Source of the DNA: Hippopus hippopus
Lineage: Eukaryota; Mollusca; Bivalvia; Cardiida; Cardiidae
Direction of reading: 5' to 3'
Length of the DNA: 64,000 bases
NCBI GenBank assembly: GCA_946811185.2
Contig: OX328108.1
Span: 17,865,239-17,929,238 of the forward strand
Shown piece by piece: positions 48,801 to 56,480 of this stretch. Position 1 is the first letter of the stretch; each line of letters opens with the position of its first letter. Below the pieces are notes generated by a model. It was given only the letters and a program-made list of their open reading frames with translations, did not search any database and had not been told where the DNA came from. The translations under genes were made by a program, and so were the position numbers.

Positions 48801-51800
48801 GAAAGCTTTCACATTTTAAATGTCTTTTAGTCTTTTAGTTTTTGCAAATCAATGCAATCAGATCTCTTCCGAGTTGGTTTGTTTGACAGTTTCAAGCTAG
48901 ATATTTCTTAGCAACTTGAAATGTCTGAAATTGTGACATGTATTTCTTGTAGGATATTGTTTCCACTATCCGTTGGTACTATGGATCTTAATATTGGTAT
49001 TAAAATTACTTGTAAACGGCATGAAATCCGTGACTAGTGTATTGAAAATACATTAAGAGTTGATAACCTTTCCGTATATTAGTGTCTAATATATGATTTG
49101 ACACACTGTTGCTCACCCTTCACCTGTGCATTGGACTTAAAAATGTTCAATTACAGTAAAACTTCGATAATTCGAGGTCCCAAGGGGACAATCAAAATGT
49201 TTGAATTTTAGCAGTATTCGAATTATCCAAAATGTCCATAAAAAATGCATTCCGTTCAAGATCGGCAATCAAAGTATACTTCCCATGTTAATGTTCCTAT
49301 TTTATTCATTCATTTACTACATTTGAAACATATCATATCGAAAGGTTTATTTTCTGTAAATGTTCCTGTTTTGACCATATGAGTTCTTGGGGTTTAAATT
49401 AGATATTTAAACAAGATGTCTGTTTGTAAAACAGTCATGCCCCCCTACTGCCACATTGATACAGAAAGTGGCACAGTTCATAAACTGATATCAAAAGAAT
49501 TGATTGGGAAATATCGATGTCACCTTTTTGATTTATAGCCCACTTCAATTGTTAAACGTGATAATCTGTCAACAGATCGCATAATTATATGTATACATAC
49601 AAGATTGTAAACAGTCGCCAATACACAGACTGGGTTATCGATTTTCTTTTCGGCATGCGCGTTCACTTCTGCTTTTTCCCAGTCGACTTCGATGCTTACT
49701 ACGTCCCCGATAATACGCGAATAAAATGTTGGAGCCACAAGTTGAGCCACATATGATGATTTTTGAGACACTTTAATTTTTTTTGAGCAAATGGCTCAAG
49801 TGACGAACAGCAGCGCGGGCCCTGAATCATCTGGTGGTCACTGTGACCTTGACCTTTCACGGATTAACCTTAAAATCGATAGGGATCATTTACACTCCAA
49901 GATGAATGTCTGTACAGAATCTGAAGAACCTAGGTCAATTCTGTGTCTAGTTATCATCTGGACAAGGTTTGGTCTATATATTATTAAGTTGAAGGCCACT
50001 ATGACCTTGACCTGTGATGGATTAATCTCAAAATCGATAGGGATCATTTACACTCCGAGTGAGTATCTGTACAGAATTTGAAGAACCTATGTCAATTCTG
50101 CGCCTAGATATCATCTGGACAAGGTTTGGTCTATATATCATTAAGTTGAAGGCCACTGTGACCTTGACCTTTGAAGGATCAATCTCAAAATCAGTAGGGA
50201 TCATATGCACTCCAAGACGAATGTCTGTGCCAAATTTGACGAACTTAAGTCAATTCTGTGTCTAGTTATCATCTGGACAAGGTTTGGTCTATATATCAAC
50301 ATGTTGACATCACTGTGACCTTGACCTTTGACCGATTGACCTCAAAATCAGTAGAGATCATCTACACTCTGAGACAAATGTCTGTGCCAAATTTGACGAA
50401 CCTAAGTCAATTCTGTGTCTAGTTATCATCTGGACAAGGTTTGGTCTATATATCAACATGTTGATGGTCACTGTGACCTTGACCTTTGACCGATTGACCT
50501 CAAAATCAATAGGGATCATCTACACTCTGAGACAAATGTCTGTGCCAAATTTGACGAACCTAGGTCAATTCTGTGTCTAGTTATCATCCGGACAAGGTTT
50601 GGTCTATATATCAACATGTTGATGGTCACTGTGACCTTGACCTTTGACCGATTGACCTCAAAATCAATAGGGATCATCTACACTCAGAGACGCATGTCTG
50701 TGCCAAATTTGACTAACCTAGGTCAATTCTGTGTCTAGTTATCATCCAGACAAGGTTTGGTCTATATATCAACATGTTGATGGTCACTGTGACCTTGACC
50801 TTTGACCGATTGACCTCAAAATCAATAGGGATCATCTACACTCAGAGACGCATGTCTGTGCCAAATTTGACGAACCTAGGTCAATTCTGTGTCTAGTTAT
50901 CATCCGGACAAGGTAAGGTCTACCGACCAACAGACGACCGACCAACCGACGGACCTACCGACCGACCGACATTAGCAAAGCAATATACCCCCACTTCGTT
51001 GAAGGGGGGCATAATAATCTAGCCTTTCTTTCTACAGTTTCTGGAAAGGGTGTATACTGTAATTTTTACAAAATCGTACGATCTACCCTTTCACATTCGC
51101 CCCCTATAACTTTCGCCTATGTGAGAAAACAGCCGCAGGTATTTGCTTGCTCTATTCCAGAAAGAAAAATAAAGTTTACATGGAAATGGATTTAAGTTTT
51201 TTGGACACCGGCGTTTCACTGAATTATCGTTGAATATAGCACTGTATAACTAGAAAAAGCTGTTGAAAACAACAGAAGAATGCAAGCGGGAAAGATGTCA
51301 AATTTTGATTCTTCTCAAGAAAAAAGAGGAATGTGCAAATGGGCAATTTTGGTCGCGATACATGTAAACGTTCACAAATGGTACCGTGTGATTGCGGTGC
51401 TGTTGAAGTGGTCATGGAAGTGTAAATTACCGGAAGTATAGGGCTGATCTAATGAGAAATAAATAAAAAGGACAAACTAGCTTTACTACGACTATTTTCT
51501 TCAACACGACAGCAGACCAGGGTATCTACACACCCCATGAAAATTGACATTTACCTTTGTCAAAGGTAAATTTCTATGACATGAAAACGAACAAGTGATA
51601 TTCACGCAAACCCGAAATATGACGTCATCCTAACAAGACAGAAAAAATTTGTGCCATCATGCGGGTCTTAATCATTGGCAAAGTGACTTGGGAAAAACCT
51701 AATGCTATAAATAGATTTACATGAAAACTGATAAAAAATCAGACATCGTCAGATCACAAACGCTTTAAACTGTCTTTTTAGAGTCATTAATGGCTTTGAA

Positions 51801-52757
51801 CAGTTGGTGTACGCACACGCTACAAAAAAAATAGATTTGGAAGATAAAATCATTTGGTTAATCTGGAATAAAATACTTGTGTCAATTTTTGTAAAATGAA
51901 ATATCAGACAGTTTAAATTACATGAGGGCTATGATCATACGATCACTGATGAGGAGAATGGTCAGAATAAAAATCGCACTTTTCATGATTAGCCTCTCTT
52001 CATAAATTAACGGTAATACCTTCTCAAATCACACTGTAGTATGAATCCCCTATGGTAATTGTCATAGTTTGTAAAATTTACACCACACAGTAGACGGGCT
52101 AAACATTGTGTTCGAATTAACAATCAGTTTAATGAAGGAGAATGATTACAGGGACCAACACCCGTGTTTGAATTATCGACTTATCGAGACTCGAAATAAA
52201 CGAGCTGCTTTTGGTGCAATATAGTAGAGTTTTTGCCAAAACTATGGAAATTCCTCGGAAAATGCAGGGTTCTCGAATGTTCAAGACTCGAAATATCAAG
52301 GTTTTACTGTATTAAATGAAACTACTTTTTGCTCAAGTAAGTTTTATTGGAACTAAGTTTTCTTATGAGGTATTCCTCCATAGAGTCCATTTTTCTGAGA
52401 GGCCCATTAAAGACACATTAAGCAGACTGAAAGATGACCAGTAAAATTTTGAATTTTCCAGATAGTACTAAAGAGGGGCTACCATGAATGGGTGCGGAGA
52501 AACAATCACAAAAATAACATCGGAGCAACCCTTCAGACTGAAAGTAAGAAACAGCACTGTCCTGGTCCGATGCAAGTTGAGAGCTTGCAATTAGTGCAAC
52601 ATTCAAGAGGTAAAGTGGTCAATCTGTTGATTGTCATAAGCTGAAAACTAACAAAGAAGAGTATACCTTGTTCATCTCCCTCTTGTCCATAGATTGTGAT
52701 AGCTGTCACGAGCAACAAAACATTCAAAACACGTAAAATTTTTGTGCTACGAGTCAT
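30883..52757 (-). CDS. PDIA4: Protein disulfide-isomerase A4 (ERp72), 12 coding exons
   Basis: Thiol-disulfide oxidoreductase and isomerase of the ER lumen. Exons in coding order: 52667-52757, 47871-48015, 46481-46603, 45398-45480, 43809-43947, 42351-42556, 41359-41514, 40578-40726, 38395-38557, 35048-35219, 33905-33969, 30883-31298. All junctions are GT/AG and phases close exactly to 636 codons (635 aa; vertebrate PDIA4 is about 645). A signal peptide ([20 protein letters not shown]) is followed by an acidic linker ([10 protein letters not shown]). Three catalytic a-type thioredoxin domains each carry APWCGHC: a0 across exons 2-3, a across exons 5-6, a' inside exon 12. Two b-type domains (exons 7-10) lack CxxC. 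It ends NIKDEL, the ER retrieval signal. This three-CGHC layout plus KDEL separates PDIA4 from PDIA1, PDIA3 and PDIA6. The start at 52757 is chosen because it directly precedes the signal peptide; an in-frame ATG 12 codons upstream (52793) is possible. Introns are loaded with MITEs. Confidence 0.97.
31352..31556 (+). mobile_element. Family C MITE lacking hairpin, PDIA4 intron 11
   Basis: 'gctatgtgaaaag' start, 'ttttaccagagcattgct' end. Confidence 0.82.
31575..31847. mobile_element. MITE with ~70-bp TIRs
   Basis: Left 'ggcttgcaacacgcgaaaag' and the complement of 'ttttcgcgtgttgcaggcc' at the right continue as matched arms for about 70 bases with few differences, including 'gtgtcgtctcggatcagcc'. 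The left arm carries an extra 'gcgcagtccgcgcagg' hairpin. It lies in PDIA4 3' flank side, just upstream (on the plus strand) of a family A copy. Confidence 0.82.
31865..32077 (-). mobile_element. Family A TTAA MITE, PDIA4 intron 11
   Basis: TTAACCCTTTACC start; second hairpin half largely lost. Confidence 0.9.
32263..32467 (-). mobile_element. Family A, diverged, PDIA4 intron 11
   Basis: Short arm and long arm recognisable; hairpin decayed. Confidence 0.65.
32575..32769 (-). mobile_element. Family A, diverged, PDIA4 intron 11
   Basis: Shares TTAA 32766-32769 with the next copy. Confidence 0.65.
32766..32972 (+). mobile_element. Family A MITE, PDIA4 intron 11
   Basis: Good long arm; the hairpin loop is lost ('gaaaatgctctccttttcc'). 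Confidence 0.88.
33013..33880 (+). mobile_element. Family C MITE split at its right end by another element, PDIA4 intron 11
   Basis: 'cagcctgtgcagtccgcac' hairpin; the terminus 'ttgccagagccctg' resumes as 'ccctgctcattt' after 33855. Confidence 0.85.
33252..33855. mobile_element. TIR element with poly-'acgtaa' subterminal motifs
   Basis: The ends 'cactgttttactaa' and 'ttagtaaaacagt' are inverted. It is flanked by CCCTG on both sides (33247-33251 and 33856-33860) and interrupts the terminus of a family C element. 'ttacgtaa/cttacg' motifs are frequent at both ends. No transposase. Confidence 0.75.
34036..34267 (-). mobile_element. Family A MITE, PDIA4 intron 10
   Basis: Hairpin around 34125; 'gttttcgagttttaac' shows a small duplication in the short arm. 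Confidence 0.88.
34565..34782 (-). mobile_element. Family A, diverged, PDIA4 intron 10
   Basis: Hairpin 'agttctagtaaccagt' region and a weak long arm. Confidence 0.65.
34812..35038 (+). mobile_element. Family A TTAA MITE ending 10 bp from PDIA4 exon 10
   Basis: Right end lies directly downstream (coding sense) of the exon 10 donor at 35047. Confidence 0.9.
35294..35776 (+). mobile_element. Family C MITE interrupted by family A, PDIA4 intron 9
   Basis: 'cagtgaaaagggag' start, interrupted 35518-35745, resumes 'aaccccttttgccac'. Confidence 0.9.
35518..35745 (-). mobile_element. Family A MITE nested in family C
   Basis: Left TTAA 35518-35521 lies exactly in the 'gatgcattaaa' motif of family C, which resumes at 35746; the right TTAA has decayed to GAAA. 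Confidence 0.92.
35777..36505. other. PDIA4 intron 9, no recognisable element
   Basis: AT-rich, no clear repeat before the mariner relic. Confidence 0.5.
36506..37800 (+). pseudogene. Decayed mariner-like transposon
   Basis: Protein-like blocks in mariner order lie in shifting frames: [15 protein letters not shown] and a helix-turn-helix (36860-37036), [11 protein letters not shown] (about 37055-37085), a degraded catalytic block with [13 protein letters not shown] (37205-37240), [19 protein letters not shown] (37470-37535) and [11 protein letters not shown] near 37710-37755. Frameshifts and stops separate them. The left end probably lies at 'gtggggtgatcaaaaag' (36508); the right end is uncertain. 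Autonomous activity is excluded. Confidence 0.85.
38090..38230. mobile_element. Family B, PDIA4 intron 9
   Basis: Hairpin with 'catgatcagactgcatg' and partner; termini eroded. Confidence 0.75.
38671..38798. repeat. 40-bp-arm palindrome in PDIA4 intron 8
   Basis: Arms 38671-38710 and 38759-38798 (gtcaggtggcaggggact / agtcccctgccacctgac) pair almost perfectly around a GC-rich 48-bp loop. Confidence 0.92.
38811..39363. mobile_element. Small TIR element abutting the palindrome, PDIA4 intron 8
   Basis: Bounded by ttattatactgcaaag and ctttgcagtataataa. No ORF. The arrangement, palindrome followed by an AT-rich TIR segment, mirrors 23352-23724. Confidence 0.65.
39372..39600 (+). mobile_element. 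Family A, PDIA4 intron 8
   Basis: Left end 'ctctacacttaacc' altered; hairpin around 39510. Confidence 0.82.
39736..39825 (+). repeat. Truncated 'atcccccgcc' element
   Basis: Begins 'gatatcccccgcc', has a short (gatg)n and ends 'atatccctccgcc'. A deleted relative of the repeat class with (gacg)n interiors. Confidence 0.4.
39872..40287 (+). mobile_element. Family A copy split by a family B insertion
   Basis: Left part 39872-40027, right part 40229-40287 ('aaaagccttcttccccaggg'). Confidence 0.9.
40024..40232. mobile_element. Family B TTAA MITE nested in family A with TTAA duplication
   Basis: TTAA at 40024-40027 and 40229-40232 around a 201-bp element with 'gactgcacattctgtgcagtc'-type hairpin. 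One TTAA fits the interrupted family A sequence. Confidence 0.96.
40361..40560. mobile_element. Family B TTAA MITE, PDIA4 intron 7-8 border
   Basis: 'attaacccttacagcacc' start; right arm ends 'aactcagcgctct', 18 bp from exon 8. Confidence 0.85.
40775..40930 (-). mobile_element. Family A fragment, PDIA4 intron 7
   Basis: Long-arm end 'attttgttgtttggtaaag' and short-arm pieces; hairpin missing. Confidence 0.7.
41105..41328 (-). mobile_element. Family A, PDIA4 intron 7
   Basis: Diverged; right end lies 31 bp from exon 7. Confidence 0.78.
41608..41882. mobile_element. Family A copy with two long arms (whole-element palindrome), PDIA4 intron 6
   Basis: Both sides carry 'caaattttagacttgtcc'-type long arms with the hairpin in the middle; the short arm is absent. 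Confidence 0.9.
41892..42289 (-). pseudogene. Duplicated end of PDIA4 exon 6 plus intron start, split by a SINE
   Basis: Both sides of the SINE at 41991-42243 match the exon 6/intron 6 border at 42295-42410: 'aacatatctctgcccccctttg' versus 'aacatatctctgacccctttg', and 'ctttttctttgcctttgca' versus 'ctctttctttgcctttacg'. On the coding strand the copy's splice donor is changed to 'gtttaatat', so it should not be spliced. Confidence 0.8.
41991..42243 (-). mobile_element. tRNA-derived SINE with perfect target duplication, PDIA4 intron 6
   Basis: The minus strand begins 'gcccaggtagctcagtgctt' and ends in (caat)n. 'tgcccccctttg' (41979-41990) and 'tgccccctttg' (42244-42254) flank it. It split a duplicated piece of exon 6. 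Confidence 0.88.
42635..42859 (-). mobile_element. Family A, PDIA4 intron 5
   Basis: 'attaattctttaacatac' start, good hairpin around 42716. Confidence 0.88.
43030..43166 (-). mobile_element. tRNA-like SINE fragment, PDIA4 intron 5
   Basis: The minus strand has 'ccgggtagctcagtgatt' and a weak B box 'gctggttcgttgtc'. Confidence 0.6.
43218..43425 (+). mobile_element. Family A, diverged, PDIA4 intron 5
   Basis: Hairpin around 43355; short arm eroded. Confidence 0.7.
44050..44685 (+). mobile_element. Family A copy split by a 0.4-kb tandem element, PDIA4 intron 4
   Basis: Long arm 44050-44170, hairpin and short arm 44580-44685. Confidence 0.85.
44170..44580 (+). mobile_element. Tandem 'gatgacaaagttat' element inserted in a family A copy
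   Basis: Two ~165-bp units each carry 'atgatcaaaggg-aataactcaaa' and 'gatgacaaagttatnttccgg'. It ends in a GC-rich 'gggcgtataaaa' tail. The left and right parts of one family A copy lie at 44050-44170 and 44580-44685. Confidence 0.7.
44686..44924 (-). mobile_element. Family A, diverged, PDIA4 intron 4
   Basis: 'ccatttaccaaacaattcc' start; hairpin and long arm weak. Confidence 0.75.
45144..45276. mobile_element. Family B-like element, PDIA4 intron 4
   Basis: TTAAAGCTCCTTTCAC pairs with GTGAAAGGTACTTTAA; the hairpin is the B type. Confidence 0.75.
45790..45927. mobile_element. Family B, interrupted by a SINE, PDIA4 intron 3
   Basis: Hairpin 'atcaagaccagacagcat' with diverged partner. Confidence 0.65.
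45930..46222 (+). mobile_element. Full-length tRNA-derived SINE, PDIA4 intron 3
   Basis: A box 'agtagctcagtctgtag', B box 'gggttcaatccctgg', full body, tail 'aatgttgaaaacac'. Flanked by ctagtcaaaagaagc and ctggtcaaaagagc as target duplication. Confidence 0.92.
46300..46437 (+). mobile_element. Family A, truncated, with 38-bp duplication, PDIA4 intron 3
   Basis: 'gaatttgtctttgangggnagag' occurs twice; the copy stops in the first hairpin half 44 bp from exon 3. Confidence 0.8.
46664..46996. mobile_element. Family A fused dimer, PDIA4 intron 2
   Basis: A minus half with full hairpin (46664-46805) joins a plus copy lacking its terminus (46806-46996). Confidence 0.9.
47180..47404 (+). mobile_element. 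Family A, PDIA4 intron 2
   Basis: Good hairpin around 47318; left end altered. Confidence 0.88.
47500..47583. mobile_element. Family B relic, PDIA4 intron 2
   Basis: 'ttaatctacactgtctgc' with a diverged left half. Confidence 0.55.
47612..47833 (+). mobile_element. Family A, PDIA4 intron 2
   Basis: Ends 38 bp from exon 2; hairpin diverged. Confidence 0.85.
48020..49153. other. PDIA4 intron 1, no recognisable element
   Basis: About 1.1 kb of low-repeat AT-rich sequence, the longest MITE-free run inside the gene. Confidence 0.5.
49410..51012 (+). mobile_element. Element carrying the 158-bp array
   Basis: It starts near 'acaagatgtctg...atgcccccct' and ends with (ccga)n, 'atatacccccacttcg' and 'ttgaaggggggcat'. 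Similar ends are, to my knowledge, common in bivalve genomes. No ORF supports autonomy. Confidence 0.6.
49836..50935 (+). repeat. 158-bp tandem array
   Basis: The 'ggtttggtct' landmark recurs at 50281, 50438, 50596 and 50754, with a final variant at 50912 (period 157-158). Units carry gtgaccttgacctttgacc, agtagggatcat and gtgccaaatttgac. Left units (49836-50280) are more diverged. It ends in a (gacc)n stretch. Confidence 0.95.
51013..52153. other. Interior of the pogo-like element, right side
   Basis: No transposase-like frame; contains 'gacgtcatcc' and a high share of short palindromes. Confidence 0.45.
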
Positions 52758-53047
52758 CTTGCCGGTAAATACTCGAAATGGATGGCCAAACAACTTCTGA
52801 CCGGATATGTTTGCGCCTTAAGATTTAGGACTGTTTTAGCAATATGAATCGTTGACAGTTCCTCCTTTTGTTAAATTATGAACAATAATTATATAAAAAT
52901 AATGGTATTTAAGTTGTTTTCCAATCAAATATGAGATAGAACTTTGATTAAACATATATGTGCAGAAAAAAATATAATGTATTACTGCGCATTCCTCGAC
53001 CAATCGAAGATTGACAGGTTCTGTCAAACGAGGTCATCTTGGTAGAC

Positions 53048-53068
53048 GACGTGGACGTCATTGACGTC
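53048..53068. promoter_or_regulatory. CRE/UPRE-like cluster upstream of PDIA4
   Basis: GACGTGGACGTCATTGACGTC contains two overlapping ATF/CREB-type cores (GACGTCA, TGACGTC) and a GACGTGGA that resembles the ATF6/XBP1 UPRE core with one change. It lies about 290 bp upstream of the PDIA4 ATG in an otherwise AT-rich stretch. PDIA4 is a classic unfolded-protein-response target, so this is a reasonable but unproven promoter element. No perfect CCAAT-N9-CCACG ERSE was found nearby. Confidence 0.45.
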
Positions 53069-53324
53069 CCGAAATCATAAAACAAGAAATCTGCGAATTT
53101 GCAATGAAAATGGACAAGTAAAAGATAATTTACATCAAAAACTGCAGAGATCTTAGCCATGAAGAAGAATATCGTAGACATTTCTACCGATGATAGATCA
53201 TTTAGACACTTACCGTAGAACTGTCGATCATTTTGTGGTCTAAGGGAGAAAACTCTCGGTTTTAAATTGTAAGTTATGAAGAGTGACCTACTCCTCGTAA
53301 GAATAAAACAACTAATTGATCAGT

Positions 53325-53958
53325 TTTTAGCTCCACTGGCCGAAGGCCAGCGAGCTATTGTCATGGCGTTGTGTCCGTCGTGCGTCCGTCCGTCCGTCCG
53401 TTCGTTCGTCCGTTCAACCGTGCGTCCGTCCGTAAACTTTTTCTTTAAAAAACTTCTCCTCAGAAACTATTGACTGGATTTTTACCAAATTTCACAGGAA
53501 TGTTCCTTTGGTGGTCCTCTTTCAAATTCCTTCAAATAATTGTGTTCCATGAAGAATTCTGGTTGCCATGGCAACCAAAGTAAAAAACCTTTAAAAATCT
53601 TCTCCTCCCAAACCGCTATTTGGATAGCATTATTATTTTGCAGGAATGTTCCTTAGATACAGGTTTACAGAATTCCTTAAAAAAAAAAAAAAAATGATCG
53701 TCAAAAAACATGGCTTTTATGGGAGACTCATTTTCCTTTTATGGTATAAAGTAAAATCTTTGAAAAATTTCTTCTCTAAAACTATTCATTGGATTTCATT
53801 GTTGTTTTGCAGGTAAGTTCCTATGGTGGTTGTCTACCAAATTGTTTCTTCAGTGAGCTAAAATGCAGGATTGAATGATAATTGTTAAAAACTTCCTTTC
53901 GCCATTATAGAAATATCAGGCCTGTGGAGCGATACAGGCGCTCAAGCGCCTCTAGTTG
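53325..53958 (+). mobile_element. 0.63-kb bivalve-type repeat, right inverted copy
   Basis: Starts 'ttttagctccactggccgaa', contains (gtcc)n at about 53380-53440, and ends 'ggcgctcaagcgcctctag'. Lies about 570 bp upstream of the PDIA4 start. Partner of 28896-29523. Confidence 0.92.
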
Positions 53959-54062
53959 TTACAGTTATGATCCGTGGAATTTATTCTAAAGCTAGTCCCT
54001 GATTTCATCAGCATGCTTTAAATTTCTCGGCAACCATTGAATGTTATTAGATGGAACTTCGT

Positions 54063-54083
54063 GGGGGGGGGGGGGGGGGGGGG
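54063..54083 (+). repeat. Run of 21 G
   Basis: An uninterrupted poly-G tract in AT-rich sequence, able to form G-quadruplexes; its true length may be uncertain in any assembly. Confidence 0.9.
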
Positions 54084-54224
54084 AGATGGTTCGATAATTT
54101 TTCTTTGATTTGTTTTACGTATATCAACGGTTGAATGGCAACTCATGTGGAGAGAGTATATCTTAGACCTACTCTTACGGCTTTCTCTTTTGTGACAAAA
54201 AAAAATGTGGGGCATCACCCGTCT

Positions 54225-54440
54225 CTGCTGGTTCAAAACCGCTTATTGACTCTCTTTCAAAGTAATGAGAGTAGTCATTGCGGCAAAGTTCGTTTCTCTG
54301 CCACCGCTGATCCAGGGATCTTATATGTGTATATACGATCCCTGGCTGATCATTGTTTCGACGACTGCCATGAATGTGGGAAAGCAGCCAATGGCTTGGG
54401 ATGAATTCGCCACCAGATTGATGAAAAAATATGTTTTTTT
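54225..54440 (+). mobile_element. SINE fragment
   Basis: 'gctggttcaaaacc' B-box remnant, 'agtagtcattgcgg', 'gtgggaaagcagccaatgg'. An internal 'ccagggatc/gatccctgg' duplication is unusual. Confidence 0.65.
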
Positions 54441-54532
54441 TTTGTAGAACATTCAATGATCAAACAAAAAACTGAACTAGTTATTTTATCTATAAACTAC
54501 TGTTTGTTTTGTCTGGCGTTTTGTCCACCTTC

Positions 54533-54705
54533 AACATTGTTTCAGTTATATCGTGGCGGCCAGTGCACATAGCTATATATATATATATGCTTTCCTTGAG
54601 TTTCTTTTTCCAGTACTTAGCACAGTGTTCTTGCCCCCTCCGCTGATCATTGTTTCGACGATGCTTATGTGGGAAAGCAAGTAGTGGGCTGAGAAGAAAA
54701 CTGTT
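54533..54705. mobile_element. Chimeric SINE fragment with (ta)n
   Basis: A minus-oriented body ('ccagtgcacatagc', 'gctttccttgag') joins a plus-oriented body ('gatcattgtttcgacg', 'gtgggaaagcaag'), with (at)8 near 54575. Confidence 0.6.
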
Positions 54706-54713
54706 CCTAATGG

Positions 54714-54906
54714 TTAACCCTTAACCTGCTATATAACTAAAATGAAGCTTTCAACCCAAATATTGCTATTTCAAAGTTATTTGGGGGGAAAATATCTGCT
54801 TCTCGGACAGCGTAGACCCAAGATCAGACTGCACACTCTGTGCAGTCTGATCTTGATCAACAATGTCCGCAAAAGGTCCTTGAGTCGCACTCAGCAGCCT
54901 AAGGGA
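54714..54906. mobile_element. Family B MITE
   Basis: 'aacccttaacctgct' start, 'gcagcctaaggg' end, perfect hairpin around 54838. Confidence 0.92.
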
Positions 54907-55139
54907 AAAAGAGGGGGGCGGGGTACGATTCATATTGTCGATTGACAATATTATTTTTTACCAAATATCGTTCTTAGGATCAAATTTTGCTCATTTTCGG
55001 CATAATGTCGCATTAAGTTAAAGGTCGCTTCGGCAAGATGCATCTTCGAGGAAAATGGTTTTGGACGAAAACAGTTTACTACGAAATGTCCCGCCGCGCT
55101 AGTTAACTAAGTTTTTGAAATAAACTTACTTATGATATA

Positions 55140-55375
55140 TTTAACCTTGTACCACACAATCCGCCATATGGCTAGATTTAAGGACCTTTAGAAAGAGGCC
55201 TACTGAAAATATAGTGGGAAAAGGAAAAAAAATGCTGGTAACCAGTATTTTCTCCTTTTCCGATAATATTTTCTACTCTTGAAAAAAAAAAAAAAAAAGT
55301 CACATTTATTTCGTTGTCAGCAAATTCTTTCAGTTTGAACAAGTCTTAAGTTTTACCTTTTGGTGAAGAGTAAAC
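55140..55375 (-). mobile_element. Family A
   Basis: 'tttaaccttgtaccacac' start; poly-A expansion near 55280. Confidence 0.88.
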
Positions 55376-55874
55376 TCTTTGATTAGGGGTATCTTCTTTC
55401 ATGTAAAACAAAAAGACTGTGTACGGCTTTTAAAGGCCTTTCTTTGTAAAGATATTGGAGAAATCCACTTTGGTCTGGGTATGTACATAAAGCAATGCAG
55501 GTTGTGGCTGAATTACATTTTGACATTGCATTGTCATGGTAGACGTTGGTGAAATACTTTCAAAAAAGTGTGAATATTAAATTGGAATCTGCCATTTCAT
55601 GCCATATTAGTTTTTGAAAATTTCACCGAACTCACTGTGTCTAGATATATGTTGGTGAGTACTTTTTCTTAAATTTGAATTTGACGATTTTTAATGCGCT
55701 TGTCTTCATTAAAGCATATAAGATAACGTTTCTTTGCATGTAGTTTAGAATTTTTTTTTTTTTTTTTTCACGGTTCCACTGAATGATAGCGTCATTTCGG
55801 AACTAGAAATATTACTAGTATAAAGCTTGAAGTCTGAAGAATAAACTCATAGCCTACGACCAAATTCCAATTCC
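55376..55874. other. No recognisable feature
   Basis: AT-rich with a poly-T run at 55751-55769. Confidence 0.5.
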
Positions 55875-55944
55875 AAAGTTTCGAAAGCTTTCTTTCTCAG
55901 TGTCGTTAAAACTCGTGATAACGTTAGTCTGGTAAAAAGTTGAG
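55875..55944 (+). mobile_element. Family A fragment (short arm)
   Basis: 'gctttctttctcagtgtcg' to 'tggtaaaaagttga'. Confidence 0.75.
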
Positions 55945-56151
55945 ATTTATAAGTTGTAAACACTTTTTTTTAATTGTCCCATAAAACCAACTTTTATAGG
56001 TAGAAAAAACTTAGGGCTTGAGCGAAAGAATGTGTAAAAATAGAAATATCGTACGTCCATGTAGCTGGATCTCTGACATTTTCTGTCCGACAAATGTGCA
56101 TGTAAAATAATACGTCAGAGCTCCACTGTTAAAAAAAATATTTTGTGCAGC

Positions 56152-56352
56152 CTTACTAAACGATATAACAACCCAATGGGCAAAGCCCTGTGAAAAAAAA
56201 AAAAAAAAAATGGTGGGAAAATGAGAAAATGCTGATGACCAGCATTTTCTCATTTCCCCACAATGTTTCTATCCTTTCAAAACCAAGTTCTATCAATTTA
56301 ACAACATGTAATTTGTTGTCTACAAATTTTTGTCATCTGGTAAAGAGTTAAG
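56152..56352 (-). mobile_element. Family A
   Basis: Hairpin around 56240; poly-A stretch in the short arm; GAGTTAA end. Confidence 0.82.
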
Positions 56353-56480
56353 GGTTCATGTCCTGGACATATATGTATGTACTTTACCCAATGATAAACT
56401 TGTGGCAACAGAATGGCAAAAGTTAGAACCTAAATGTACTCCAAATGCAATGGCCTAGCGCCCCATACCTTGCCTGTGGT

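Larger units (their letters stand above)
49154..52309. mobile_element. Pogo/Tigger-like TIR element (3.2 kb, non-autonomous) in PDIA4 intron 1
   Basis: The ends are inverted repeats: CAGTAAAAC-TTCGATAATTCGAG on the left and the complement of ctcgaaatat-caaggttttactg on the right, each next to TA, the Tc1/mariner/pogo target duplication. Subterminal copies of the same 'ttcgaattatc' motif occur near 49210 and 52170. No transposase is visible inside. The interior holds a separate tandem-repeat element at 49410-51012. Confidence 0.75.

Noticed and set aside
49791..50265. ORFs repeating '[11 protein letters not shown]' and '[13 protein letters not shown]'
   Set aside because: Translation of the 158-bp tandem array.
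53276..53473. Arg/Ser/Pro-rich ORF ending in VRPSVRSFVR
   Set aside because: Translation of the (gtcc)n microsatellite in the 0.63-kb repeat.
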